47,654 bases of DNA from Desulfocapsaceae bacterium (GCA_030653035.1 JAUSAB010000070.1:1-47654); one strand, 5' to 3'. Shown: positions 36,101-44,823, counted from the first letter of the stretch. Made by a program: numbers and translations. Notes: generated by a model from the sequence alone, not told the origin.

Positions 36101-39100
36101 CGCCACCAGCCTGGCCCTGTTGCTGATGGCCTGGCTGATCTCCCCGCGACTCGGCGGCCTGGCCTCGCTGGTGGTCGGCATGCAGCTCCTTTTTCATCCG
36201 CTGGCCCAGCCCCTGACCATGGCCACCACCCGCAAGGGGCTGAAATATTTTGACCCAGCCAAGGTCCTCCACGACCTGTTGCGGGCGGCCACCGATGCCG
36301 CCCTGCTGCCGCACCAGGCAGCCGTGAGCCTGGATGCCATCGTCCGGGTCTGGTACCGGCGCGCCATCTCCGGGCGCGGACTCCTGGAATGGAGCGCCCA
36401 GGCTACCCTCTGGCGCGGCTCCCATCACCAGGCACTTTTCGTAGCCGGGCTGGCCTTGAGCAGCCTCTTCAGTCTCGCCGTCGGCGGGGCGATCTGGGCC
36501 CTCATGCCGGGAAGCCTCACCCAGGCCCTGCCCTGGCTCGTCCTCTGGTTGTACTCCCCGCTGCTTGGCTGGCTCCTCAATCTGCGGCCGGTGGCATCGT
36601 TGCGTGAACATCCGCTGCCGGAATCGGACCGCCTTTTCCTCAGACAGGTCGCCCGCAGGACCTGGCGTTATTTTTCGGCCTTTGTGGGCGAGGAGACCTC
36701 CTGGCTGCCGCCCGACAACTACCAGCAAGCCCATCAGAACCACCTGGCCATGCGCACCAGCCCGACCAACATCGGCCTCTGGATGACCAGCACCCTGGGC
36801 GCCCATGATTGCGGCTACCTGACCATCAACCAGACCGTCGACAAACTGGGCCATACCATGGCAACCATCAGCCGTCTCAAGCGTCACCAGGGGCATCTTC
36901 TCAACTGGTATGACATCCAGAGTCTGGCGCCGCTTGAACCCCGCTACGTCTCCACCGTCGACAGCGGCAATCTGCTCGGCGCCCTCTGGGCCCTGGAGCA
37001 GGGGGTGGCCGAACTGGCGCACCAACCGATCCTGAGCGGCAAGACCTTTACCGGTCTGGCGGACACCGGCCTCGTCTTAAAGCGGGTCGTGACCGACCAG
37101 GGCGTTGCCAACTTTTGTCATCCGCTGCTGGACCAACTCCTGACTGAGTGCATGACGCCACCGGAGGACCTGATCGAGCTCCTCCGCCTGCAACAGCGCG
37201 TGCAGAGCGCTATTGCGGAGATGGCCACGGTGTCTGGCGGCATGGTCTGGGTCGTTGAGCTGGTCCAACATCTTGCGGTCTGGGTGGAAAACAGCGACCG
37301 CTATCTTGCCTGGACCCTGATCCTTGCCGAAAAAAGCGGGGAGGAACTGGCGCCGCTCGGTTCGGCGGCCCAGCTCGCCATCCGCAAGGACCTTTGTTAC
37401 CCGCCTTCGCTCCATGCGCTGGCGCAGGGCCAAATTGACTCGATCAGCATCCTTGGTGCCCTCCGGCAAGGCTTGCCCCCGGTCGAAGCAACCCTTGCCG
37501 CCTGGATCGACCGTCTGCTGGCCGCCTTTGCCACAACACAATGGCTGGCGGGTGAGACCCTGGGAAAGACCGAGCAACTGATCCGTGACATCCACGAGCT
37601 CGCGGATGGAATGAACATGCAGTTTCTCTATGCCCCCAAGCGCAAATTGTTTGCCATCGGCTACAACGTCTCCACCGATCGGCTCGACCTTTCCAGTTAC
37701 GATCTCCTGGCCAGTGAGGCCCGGCTCGGCAGTTTTGTCGCCATCGCCCGGGGCGATGTCCCCCTGGAGCACTGGTTCTCCATGAGCCGCCCCTACGGCG
37801 CCATCGGTCGGCAACGGGTGCTGCTCAGCTGGACCGGGACCATGTTCGAATACCTGATGCCGCTGCTGTTCCAGCACTCCTACGGCAATTCACTGCTCGA
37901 CAAGTCGGCACGGGAGGCTGTGGCGGTTCAGATCGCCTATGGCCGCGCCCACCGCGTGCCCTGGGGTATTTCCGAGTCCGCCTTTGCCGACCTGGACCTC
38001 AACAAGACCTACCAGTACAAGGCCTTCGGCGTCCCGGCCCTCGGCCTGAAACGCGGAATCGAGGAGCAGTTGGTGGTGGCGCCCTATGCCACCCTGCTGG
38101 CCCTGAACCTGGCGCCCAATGAGACCGTGGAAAACCTGAAACGACTGTCCAGGCTGGGCCTGCTCGGCGACTATGGCTATTTTGAGGCCATGGATTTCAG
38201 CCGGCACCCGAAGCGGGAAAGCGGCGGAGAAAAGCGAAAACGCGGGGTGATCATTGAGGCCTATATGGCCCATCATCAAGGCATGGCATTTCTGGCGCTG
38301 ACCAACTTCCTCCATGGCAACCCCTTCCCGCGCCGTTTCCACAGCGACCAGCGGGTCCGCGCCTTTGAGGCCCTGCTCCAGGAACGCATCCCCACCCTGC
38401 CGCCCTTGCACCTGATCTCGACCCGGCAGAACGAGCCGCAGCTCCTGGGCAGCGATTCGGTCGCCCCGGCGGCCAGTATCTGCACCACCCCCAATACCGC
38501 CATCCCCAGGACACTTCTGCTCTCCAATGGCCGTTATGGATTGATGATCACCAACAGCGGCGGCGGCTACAGCCAGTGGGGCGGCCAGGAACTGACCCGC
38601 TGGCGGTCTGATCCGACCTGTGATGGGATGGGCACCTTCTGCTATATCCATGAGGTTGAGGGCAATCACCTCTGGTCCGCCACCCCGCAGCCGGTCGGCG
38701 GCAAGATCGACGGCTATTCGGTTGATTTCACCCTGGACCGGGCCGTTTTTCACCGCTCTGATGACAAGATCCACACCGAGACCGAGGTGATCGTCTCGCC
38801 GGAAGACGATGTCGAGGTGCGCCGGATCACCCTGATCAATCGTTCCTCCCGCACCCGCCGCCTCAACCTCACCAGCTATGTGGAACTGTCCATGGCCGCC
38901 CACAACGCCGACCGCCAGCATCCGGCCTTCAACAAGCTGTTCATCGAGACCGAAGCCCTGCCCGAGCAGCAGGCGCTGCTCGCCCATCGGCGGCCGCGCA
39001 GCGAAAATGAAGCGCCGCTCTATGTGGCCCATGGCCTGATCCTTGAGCAGGAAGGCGGCGAGGCCCCGCCGGTACCCGACTGGCAGTTTGAAACCGACCG

Positions 39101-42100
39101 GGCCAGGTTCATCGGCCGCGGCCGGACCCTGGCCCATCCCATGGGGGCGGTGCAGGAACTCGGGAATTCGCAGGGGTTTGTCCTCGATCCTGTTTTCAGC
39201 TCCAGGCAGGTCCTCACCCTTGAGCCCGGTCAGCGCGCCCGGGTCTCCCTGGTGCTCGCCGCCGGGGCCGAACGCGAACAGGTATTGCTGCTGATTGCCA
39301 AGTACCGCGCCCCCCATGCAACCGAACGGGCCATGGATTTTGCCTGGCATTCGGCCCAACAGCAGTTGCAGATACTGCGCATCAAGGCCGATGAGGCCCG
39401 TCGTTTCCAGCAACTGGCAAGTCATCTGCTGTTTCCGGGCCAACTGCTGCGCGCCCCGGCGGAACGTCTGGAGGAGAACCGCAAGGGCCAGGCGGGATTG
39501 TGGCCCTACGCCATTTCCGGCGACCTGCCTCTGGTCCTGATCACCATCGGCGCGGCGCGGGAGATCAGTCTGGTCCGCCAGTTGCTCCAGGCCCATACCT
39601 ATTGGCGGATGCACGGCTTTTCCACCGACCTGGTCATCCTCAACGAAGAGGCGGCAAGCTATGAGCGGCCTCTCCATGAACGACTGGAGCAACTGATCCA
39701 GACCCATGCCCTCTCGGCAGCAAGTGATCGATCGGGCGGGATCTTCCTCAAAAGCGCGGCGCTCATCCCGGAGGATGATCTCAAGCTTTTGAAGGCGGCG
39801 GCAAGCGTGGTGCTGGTGGCCGGTCGCGGCACCCTGCCCCAGCAATTGGGGCTGCCGGTGGAGGCGACCGAGCAATTGAAGCGGCTCATCCGAAAACGCA
39901 GCGTGCGCGAACCATCGGCCCCGCTGCCCTTCATGGAGCTCAACTACTTCAACAGCCTTGGCGGTTTCACCCCGGACGGCCGGGAATACGCGATCTACCT
40001 CGGTCCCGGCACCAGCACTCCGGCCCCCTGGGTGAACGTCATCGCCGGGCCCACCTTCGGCACGATGATCAGCGAAACCGGATCCGGATTCACCTGGTAC
40101 GGGAACAGTCAGCGCAACCGTCTGACCGGCTGGTCGAACGACCCGGTGCTCGACCCGGCATCGGAGGCGTTATACATCCGCGACGAGGAGAGCGGCGCCT
40201 TCTGGTCGCCAACCGCCTCCCCGATCCGGGAAGAGACCGCCTATCGCGCCCGGCACGGAGCGGGCTATACGGTATTCGAGCATAACAGCAACGGCATCGA
40301 GCAAGAGCTGACCGTCTTCGTCCCGGTGGATGACAGCGGGGGGACGCCGATCAAGCTGCAGCGACTGCGGCTCACCAATGGTTCTTCCCGAAGGCGACAC
40401 CTCTCGGTCACCTATTATGTGGAGCTGACTCTGGGCGAAAACCGGGAGACCTCGCAGATGCACGTCCAGACCCATTGGGATGACGAGGCCCAGGCCCTGC
40501 TGGCCCGGAACCGCTACCACCCCGACTACCCGGAACGGGTGACGTTCGTGGCCATCACGCCCGAGGCCGAGGCCTTCAGCGGCGACCGCACGGCCTTTAT
40601 CGGCCGGAACCGGTCGTTGGCAAGTCCGGTCGCCATGGAGATGACCCGCCTGTCACCCCGGACCGGGGCCGGCCTTGACCCGTGCGCAGTGCTGCGCGTG
40701 ACCCTCGAACTGGCGCCGCACGAGCAACGCGATATTATCTGCATGCTCGGTCAGGCCGAATCTGCGGCCCAGGCCCGGGAATGGGTGGGCAGCTTCCGGC
40801 AGGATCTCGCCTTTGAAAACGCATTCGATTACAGCAGGGCCTGGTGGGATGACCTGCTCGGCACGATTGAGGTGCAGACCCCGGAGCTGGCCGTCGATCT
40901 CATGATCAATCGCTGGCTGCAGTATCAGTCCTTGAGCTGCCGCATCTGGGGCCGCTCCGGCTTTTACCAGTCCGGCGGCGCCTTCGGCTTTCGCGATCAA
41001 TTACAGGACGTTACGGCCATCCTCTACGCCAGGCCCCAACTGGCACGCGACCATATCCTGCTCGCCGCCGGTCGGCAGTTCAAGGAGGGCGATGTCCAGC
41101 ATTGGTGGCATCCCCCAGGAGGTGCCGGGATCCGCTCACGTATTACCGACGACCTTCTCTGGCTGCCCTATGTGGTCGCCCACTACGTCCGGGTCACCGG
41201 CGATATGGCAATCCTGCACGTAGAGGTGCCTTTTCTCAACGGCCCCATCCTGGCCGATGATCAACACGAGCAATTCTTCACCCCCGAGGTTGGTTTTGAA
41301 CGCGCCTCTCTCTTTGAACACTGTAGGCGTGCGGTCAACCGCGGCCTGACCATCGGCCCCCATGGCCTGCCCTTGATCGGGACCGGGGACTGGAACGACG
41401 GGATGAACCTGGTGGGCGCTGGCGGAAAAGGGGAAAGCGTCTGGCTTGCCTGGTTCCTCTGCGATGCCCTGCAGGGGATGGCGGAACTCGCCCAGCTCCT
41501 GGGGCAACCGGAACTGGTTGTAAGCTATCAGGCAGATCGAGACGCCCTGATCCAGCGGGTCGAACAGGCCGGTTGGGACGGCGAGTGGTATCTGCGTGGG
41601 ACCTTCGATGACGGCACCCCGCTCGGGTCTGCCGCCAACCGGGAGGCAAAGATCGACAGCCTGCCGCAATCCTGGGCCTGGCTCTCTGGAGCTGCTGATC
41701 CGGCGCGCGCCGATCAGGCCCTGGAATCGGCCTGGAAGCAGCTGGTCCGGCCGGATGAAGGCATAGCCCTGCTGTTCACGCCGCCGTTTGACCAATCGAC
41801 ACCCTCACCCGGCTACATCAAGGGGTATCCGCCGGGGGTGCGGGAGAACGGCGGCCAGTACACCCACGCCGCCCTGTGGATGGCCATGGCCATGGCCCGC
41901 AAAGGAGACGGCGAGCGGGCGGTGCAGCTGTTGCGCATGCTCAATCCGATCGAGCACGCCCGCGATGCCGAGGCGGCCTGGCACTACGGGGTCGAACCCT
42001 ACGTCGTGGCGGCCGATGTCTACCGCTTACCCGGCCGGATAGGCCAGGGGGGCTGGTCCTGGTATACCGGTTCGGCGGGATGGATGTATCGAGCCTGGGT

Positions 42101-42368
42101 GGAAGAGGTTTTTGGTGTCCAGATCCGAGGCGAGCACATGCGGATTGATCTGGTTATCCCGGCATCCTGGCCTGGTTTCAGCCTCCGCTATCGCCACGGA
42201 GAGGCGATCTATAACGTTGCAGTGGAGAACCCGGACGGTTGCGAGCACGGTGTCGCCTGGGTGGAGTTGGACGGACAGCGGCTGAGCGATGGTATCATTC
42301 CGCTGGAACAAGGACTGGTGATCCATCAAGTTCGGATCAGGATGGGGAGCCCCACGATTACGGGCTGA
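33195..42368 (+). CDS. giant cyclic beta-1,2-glucan synthase type enzyme (GT84/GH94, NdvB/ChvB-like)
   Basis: A 3057-residue multidomain membrane enzyme. An N-terminal module (about 1-165) resembles small stress proteins of the 17M/YflT type (GYFTQQDQARKALRKLTQHG) around two hydrophobic helices. Then: helices about 560-620; GT84 glycosyltransferase core with Asp776-Ser-Asp778 (LDSDTQLP), SHDLIEGAHVR and Arg923-Trp924 (THRWIRGDWQ); further helices about 970-1130; a glycoamylase-like region; two GH94 beta-sandwich domains (about 1770-2060 and 2240-2520); and the GH94 catalytic barrel with GDWNDGMN (Asp2732). In relatives this makes and trims periplasmic cyclic glucans used in osmotic adaptation and host contact. 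Usual length is about 2800-2900. The start is TTG at 33195 with AAAGGA upstream; no other start follows the in-frame stop at 33165. Confidence 0.92.
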   Translation: MGVGILIGYFTQQDQARKALRKLTQHGFNRTALVHKDPGGTVHLVNLSIQRLSLRITFAACLFAGIAGIAPFLLYGLKLFPLWNTPASLGLIFAGAAIGAAVAFLWFRHFLQPADPGDIRNHSRWLLPGEYSLILRAPVASLQRPVTLLREIGDTPPPLFVLYPKLERRVQERATTVKLSPSQILEHAQRHAGEQRVDPKPQHSTELLGRLKQSREWIRQVCADLTAASNLEQKTTPAVDWILDNEYILEGNARDILLNLPRRFYRQLPVLSNDPYHGLPCIYGLAKDLVAHTEMRLDRENILAFIEAYQSVRTLTSGELWALPQMMRLALIESIQSLAVIALADLRERQLADFWANRLITANRRDSNQLFVVLAELAQAEPQPSAYFGVQLVGLLYDEAAALSPVQSWLERTLKTPMYDLNLQEQNRQTREQLSCGNAFTSLRQLGQLDWREIFEQLSRVEQLLRHDPSGIYPRMDFATRDCCRRAIEQLAHAAMLTEVQVAERVIELATAAGTSTTDERQNHVGAWLIGKKRATLARLLTCRETWHYRFLQWTYNHHSAVYFLGIGSVTTLLVGLIVTLSRIPASPALRLGLVLLLLVPVSQLAIEVVNYLITRLLPTCPLPKMDFEETGIPDSFRTLVVVPMMLVDAETIRAEVEKLEIRYLANKEANLLFSLFSDYTDSDTASREEDSGLLQLVRESLEELNARHGERFFLFHRKRSWCESEQHFIGWERKRGKLEELNRLIDGTRPQNAPRLVEVGDQDQLADVRFIITLDSDTQLPHATARRMVETLAHPLNLPRFDEAGRVTAGYTLIQPRVSPTLASTSVSIFSRLFADAVGIDPYSQAVSDVYQDLSGEGSYHGKGIYDVRAFSRVLSGRFPEERILSHDLIEGAHVRVGLASDIELFDEFPQGYQSYSKRTHRWIRGDWQIAGWIFPRVATGSGGRGANPLSLLNRWKILDNLRRSLLPATSLALLLMAWLISPRLGGLASLVVGMQLLFHPLAQPLTMATTRKGLKYFDPAKVLHDLLRAATDAALLPHQAAVSLDAIVRVWYRRAISGRGLLEWSAQATLWRGSHHQALFVAGLALSSLFSLAVGGAIWALMPGSLTQALPWLVLWLYSPLLGWLLNLRPVASLREHPLPESDRLFLRQVARRTWRYFSAFVGEETSWLPPDNYQQAHQNHLAMRTSPTNIGLWMTSTLGAHDCGYLTINQTVDKLGHTMATISRLKRHQGHLLNWYDIQSLAPLEPRYVSTVDSGNLLGALWALEQGVAELAHQPILSGKTFTGLADTGLVLKRVVTDQGVANFCHPLLDQLLTECMTPPEDLIELLRLQQRVQSAIAEMATVSGGMVWVVELVQHLAVWVENSDRYLAWTLILAEKSGEELAPLGSAAQLAIRKDLCYPPSLHALAQGQIDSISILGALRQGLPPVEATLAAWIDRLLAAFATTQWLAGETLGKTEQLIRDIHELADGMNMQFLYAPKRKLFAIGYNVSTDRLDLSSYDLLASEARLGSFVAIARGDVPLEHWFSMSRPYGAIGRQRVLLSWTGTMFEYLMPLLFQHSYGNSLLDKSAREAVAVQIAYGRAHRVPWGISESAFADLDLNKTYQYKAFGVPALGLKRGIEEQLVVAPYATLLALNLAPNETVENLKRLSRLGLLGDYGYFEAMDFSRHPKRESGGEKRKRGVIIEAYMAHHQGMAFLALTNFLHGNPFPRRFHSDQRVRAFEALLQERIPTLPPLHLISTRQNEPQLLGSDSVAPAASICTTPNTAIPRTLLLSNGRYGLMITNSGGGYSQWGGQELTRWRSDPTCDGMGTFCYIHEVEGNHLWSATPQPVGGKIDGYSVDFTLDRAVFHRSDDKIHTETEVIVSPEDDVEVRRITLINRSSRTRRLNLTSYVELSMAAHNADRQHPAFNKLFIETEALPEQQALLAHRRPRSENEAPLYVAHGLILEQEGGEAPPVPDWQFETDRARFIGRGRTLAHPMGAVQELGNSQGFVLDPVFSSRQVLTLEPGQRARVSLVLAAGAEREQVLLLIAKYRAPHATERAMDFAWHSAQQQLQILRIKADEARRFQQLASHLLFPGQLLRAPAERLEENRKGQAGLWPYAISGDLPLVLITIGAAREISLVRQLLQAHTYWRMHGFSTDLVILNEEAASYERPLHERLEQLIQTHALSAASDRSGGIFLKSAALIPEDDLKLLKAAASVVLVAGRGTLPQQLGLPVEATEQLKRLIRKRSVREPSAPLPFMELNYFNSLGGFTPDGREYAIYLGPGTSTPAPWVNVIAGPTFGTMISETGSGFTWYGNSQRNRLTGWSNDPVLDPASEALYIRDEESGAFWSPTASPIREETAYRARHGAGYTVFEHNSNGIEQELTVFVPVDDSGGTPIKLQRLRLTNGSSRRRHLSVTYYVELTLGENRETSQMHVQTHWDDEAQALLARNRYHPDYPERVTFVAITPEAEAFSGDRTAFIGRNRSLASPVAMEMTRLSPRTGAGLDPCAVLRVTLELAPHEQRDIICMLGQAESAAQAREWVGSFRQDLAFENAFDYSRAWWDDLLGTIEVQTPELAVDLMINRWLQYQSLSCRIWGRSGFYQSGGAFGFRDQLQDVTAILYARPQLARDHILLAAGRQFKEGDVQHWWHPPGGAGIRSRITDDLLWLPYVVAHYVRVTGDMAILHVEVPFLNGPILADDQHEQFFTPEVGFERASLFEHCRRAVNRGLTIGPHGLPLIGTGDWNDGMNLVGAGGKGESVWLAWFLCDALQGMAELAQLLGQPELVVSYQADRDALIQRVEQAGWDGEWYLRGTFDDGTPLGSAANREAKIDSLPQSWAWLSGAADPARADQALESAWKQLVRPDEGIALLFTPPFDQSTPSPGYIKGYPPGVRENGGQYTHAALWMAMAMARKGDGERAVQLLRMLNPIEHARDAEAAWHYGVEPYVVAADVYRLPGRIGQGGWSWYTGSAGWMYRAWVEEVFGVQIRGEHMRIDLVIPASWPGFSLRYRHGEAIYNVAVENPDGCEHGVAWVELDGQRLSDGIIPLEQGLVIHQVRIRMGSPTITG

Positions 42369-42391
42369 ACATATTGCAGATGAGAATAATT

Positions 42392-42532
42392 GACAATCTC
42401 GCAAAAAGTCCAGACTGCCACAATGTCATTTCGACCATCGGGAGAAATCTTAATGGCACCAAGTGATTAAGAAGAAAGATTTCTCGCTGTCGCACGAAAT
42501 GACAGGCTTTATTGACTTTTTGCGAGACCATC
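42392..42532 (-). mobile_element. family A miniature element, copy 3 (141 bp, TSD ATAATT)
   Basis: Inverted relative to copies 1 and 2: it begins GACAATCTCGCAAAAAGTC and ends GCGAGACCATC. ATAATT is duplicated at 42386-42391 and 42533-42538. It starts 24 bp after the synthase stop and may serve as its transcript end. Confidence 0.9.
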
Positions 42533-42588
42533 ATAATTAGCTTACTCGTGGAATCAGCAGGTTAATCTTTCAAGAAAGGAGCACGACC

Positions 42589-42726
42589 ATGGGCGACAAG
42601 GGCGGCAAAAAGGACAAAGAGAAAAGTCAGAAGCAAAGCGGCGACAAACAGAAACAAAAAGATCAGAGCAAGGCCGATAAACAACCTAAAAGCAAACTGT
42701 CGGGCTCGCTACCTGCCGGCAAGTAA
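42589..42726 (+). CDS. 45-residue lysine-rich protein
   Basis: A very small, extremely hydrophilic protein: nearly 40 percent Lys, plus Gln, Asp and Ser, starting MGDKGGKKDKEKSQKQ and ending SGSLPAGK. AGAAAGGAG at 8-base spacing before the ATG is a strong ribosome binding site, and a 13-bp hairpin follows the stop, so it is a real transcription unit. It should be disordered. It could act as a nucleic-acid-binding or desiccation-type protectant, in line with CsbD nearby; function unknown. Confidence 0.75.
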   Translation: MGDKGGKKDKEKSQKQSGDKQKQKDQSKADKQPKSKLSGSLPAGK

Positions 42727-42734
42727 GAGAAATA

Positions 42735-42770
42735 AAGTATGCTGCCCATTGCCTTGCGGGCAGCATACTT
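42735..42770 (+). terminator. hairpin after the lysine-rich gene
   Basis: AAGTATGCTGCCC (42735-42747) pairs perfectly with GGGCAGCATACTT (42758-42770) around a 10-base loop, 8 bp after the stop codon. No T-run follows. Confidence 0.65.
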
Positions 42771-42829
42771 GAGAAAAGTGTTTTGGCCCGGGCGGAAATT
42801 GATGCACCGGGAGTTCCAATTCGGTACCC

Positions 42830-42900
42830 TTGATTATATGGTCGAAAGTATTTCTGAAACAGGAAGACGAAACTCTTTCAGCAATTACCAAAGTTACACT
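42830..42900. repeat. diverged dispersed repeat, copy 1
   Basis: This stretch, starting CTTGATTATATGGTCGAAAG, is about 70 percent identical by eye to 47566-47635. An open frame in this copy is broken by a stop in the other, so it is more likely non-coding or a relic. Confidence 0.5.
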
Positions 42901-42909
42901 ATTCCCTAT

Positions 42910-43053
42910 TACTACTTTGTCACATTGTTTCACCGTCGTATCCGGCACCATTTTAACCCCCCTTAATCCCCCCTGAATCAGGGGGGAAACTTTATTCCCC
43001 TCCTTGATAAGGAGGGGTTAGGGGTGGTTGATGTTGAATGTGACAAAGTAGAA
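42910..43053. mobile_element. family B miniature element, copy 2 (144 bp, TSD CTAT)
   Basis: Nearly identical to the nested copy over its whole length, with ends TACTACTTTGTCACATT and TTCTACTTTGTCACATT (reverse complement). CTAT is present at 42906-42909 and 43054-43057, a 4-bp target duplication, agreeing with the TTAA duplication of the other copy. Confidence 0.87.
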
Positions 43054-43057
43054 CTAT

Positions 43058-43360
43058 CTACCGATCCAGTATGTTTGGAAGTATGTTGACTTTGACGTCG
43101 TCAAAGGCTTGTTGGTAACCTAAGATAATCGGTTCGAAGGGAATATAATAATAGTACTGCAAGCAGTGAAATTTTGGAACAACAGCATGTCTTGTTTTTC
43201 TCGTTATTACAGTGAAATACGTTAAGTTGGGAATTTAGGTACATAGCTTAAGTTAATAAAATGCGTCACTATCGCTTTCACACAGGGGGCGCTTTTTTCT
43301 TGCAAAATCCGAATATCCGAGTCATTAATCCATAAATTAACACTAAAGTATGGAGATACA
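43058..43360. other. intergenic upstream of the first AAA ATPase
   Basis: No gene is seen. 43091-43105 is a perfect palindrome TTTGACG-T-CGTCAAA, a possible operator. A GGGGGCGC-rich tract lies at about 43284-43293. GGAG precedes the ATPase ATG. Confidence 0.45.
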
Positions 43361-44494
43361 ATGACAAAATTTATTAATCGAGCGATCTCGCTCGCCTCAT
43401 TTCTCGTGCCCGGCAAGGCACTGATCATTTACGGGCCGCGCCGGGCCGGTAAAACGACCCTGCTCAAATCGTATCTTGCCACCTGTGGGCTACGTTACCG
43501 TCTGGAAACGGGGGATGATGTCCGCATCCGCCATCTACTCGGCTCTGGCGACTTAAAGCAGATTGTCGCCTTTGCTGAAGGCTATGACCTGGTGGCCATT
43601 GACGAGGCCCAACAGATTCCGGACATCGGCATGGGGTTGAAGATTCTGGTCGACCATCTCCCCGATCTGCGGATCATTGCCACCGGTTCTTCATCATTCG
43701 ATCCCGCCGGTGCGATTGGGGAGCCGCTGACCGGCCGCAAACGAACCCTTACCCTGTTCCCAATCAGCCAGATGGAGTTGAAACAGCAGTTCAACAGCTA
43801 TGACCTGCGGCAACGGTTGGATGAGTATCTGATCTACGGGTCGTATCCGGAAATTGTAGTGACCGAAGGACGGAAGGAAAAGATCGAACTGCTGGAGGAA
43901 CTATCCGGTTCCTATCTGCTGAAAGACGTACTGGCCCTGGAGCGTATCCGCTCCTCGCGCGCCCTGCTCGACCTCTTGAAGCTCGTCGCCTTCCAGGTGG
44001 GCAGCGAAGTGTCGCTGAATGAGCTGGCCACGCAAGTCAAGCTGGATGTAAAGACGGTTGGCCGCTATCTGGACATCCTGGAGAAGGTCTTCGTCCTGAT
44101 TCGGGTGGGTGGTTTCAGCCGCAACCTGCGGAATGAGGTGACCAGCAAGGCCAAATACTACTTCCTCGACAACGGAGTGCGCAACGCCGTCATCGGCCAG
44201 TACAACCTGCTCGATTCCAGGAATGACATCGGCGCGCTGTGGGAGAACTTCATAGTAGCCGAACGCCTGAAAAAACGCGCCTACACCGGCATCTACGGCA
44301 CCTACCACTTCTGGCGCACCTATAACGGCAAAGAGATCGACTATGTCGAAGATCGTGACGGTGGGCTATTTGGTTTTGAGTGCAAATGGTCGGTCAACCA
44401 GCGGGTCAAGCCACCCGCGAAATGGCTGGAGTCTTATCCTGGTGCGACCTATGAACTTGTGACGCCTGATAACTATCTTGATTTCGTTGGGTGA
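43361..44494 (+). CDS. AAA ATPase with DUF4143-type C-terminus
   Basis: A 377-residue protein. Walker A is GPRRAGKT (25-32) and Walker B LVAIDEAQQI (about 82-91), followed by a sensor-like IIATGSSSF. The C-terminal half has a winged-helix-like segment (ELATQVKLDVKTVGRYLDIL) and a nuclease-like fold with IDYVEDRDGGLFGFECKW, the D-E-K pattern seen in DUF4143 proteins. This family is widespread and poorly understood, often lying in mobile or defence-rich regions. The GC content is like that of core genes. GGAG lies upstream of the ATG. Confidence 0.88.
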   Translation: MTKFINRAISLASFLVPGKALIIYGPRRAGKTTLLKSYLATCGLRYRLETGDDVRIRHLLGSGDLKQIVAFAEGYDLVAIDEAQQIPDIGMGLKILVDHLPDLRIIATGSSSFDPAGAIGEPLTGRKRTLTLFPISQMELKQQFNSYDLRQRLDEYLIYGSYPEIVVTEGRKEKIELLEELSGSYLLKDVLALERIRSSRALLDLLKLVAFQVGSEVSLNELATQVKLDVKTVGRYLDILEKVFVLIRVGGFSRNLRNEVTSKAKYYFLDNGVRNAVIGQYNLLDSRNDIGALWENFIVAERLKKRAYTGIYGTYHFWRTYNGKEIDYVEDRDGGLFGFECKWSVNQRVKPPAKWLESYPGATYELVTPDNYLDFVG

Positions 44495-44557
44495 AAGGAA
44501 CTGACTGACCCCTTTTAACCCCTAAATGCTTTTTTCTCTGCTCGTGAAAAGCTTCGC

Positions 44558-44797
44558 TTAAGACTTTCCAAGACAAACAGCAATGATAGCAGTTGCAGCA
44601 CTAATAACAGAAGCAATTGCTGAAAGAAGAGATACTATCCACATGCTTTCGCCCCTTTGGTACGTTAAAGCTGCCAGTATTCTCCTCTGCATCTCTGCTT
44701 TGTCAAGGCCAGTTCCATCGCAACTGCTGTGCTGGGTGATATTAAGGCGTTTGCATTCGGCTTCTATCTCTTCATCTGTGATAGGTAATTTTCTCAT
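44558..44797 (-). CDS. small protein with C-terminal transmembrane helix
   Basis: A 79-residue protein. The N-terminal 50 residues are charged (LPITDEEIEAECKRLNITQH, then LDKAEMQRRILAALTYQ) and the C-terminus is a single hydrophobic helix (about 53-76, WIVSLLSAIASVISAATAII), so it is probably tail-anchored. It begins 27 bp beyond the R' core of the attC site at 44824-44886, in the same direction as the preceding cassette gene, so it may be the next cassette. No attC follows it, so that cassette would be truncated. Family not recognised. Confidence 0.6.
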   Translation of the reverse strand: MRKLPITDEEIEAECKRLNITQHSSCDGTGLDKAEMQRRILAALTYQRGESMWIVSLLSAIASVISAATAIIAVCLGKS

Positions 44798-44823
44798 GAT
44801 TAACCGTAGGTTGTTTTGGGTGC

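Noticed and set aside
37890-39875. A 661-codon open frame on the minus strand
   Set aside because: It lies fully inside the glucan synthase gene. It is a GC-rich shadow frame with no start signal and low-complexity Gly/Gln/Arg composition.
32038-43053. A CRISPR array or direct-repeat array, because of repeated segments
   Set aside because: The copies are few, far apart, differently oriented and have inverted ends with target duplications. No regular spacers or cas genes occur.
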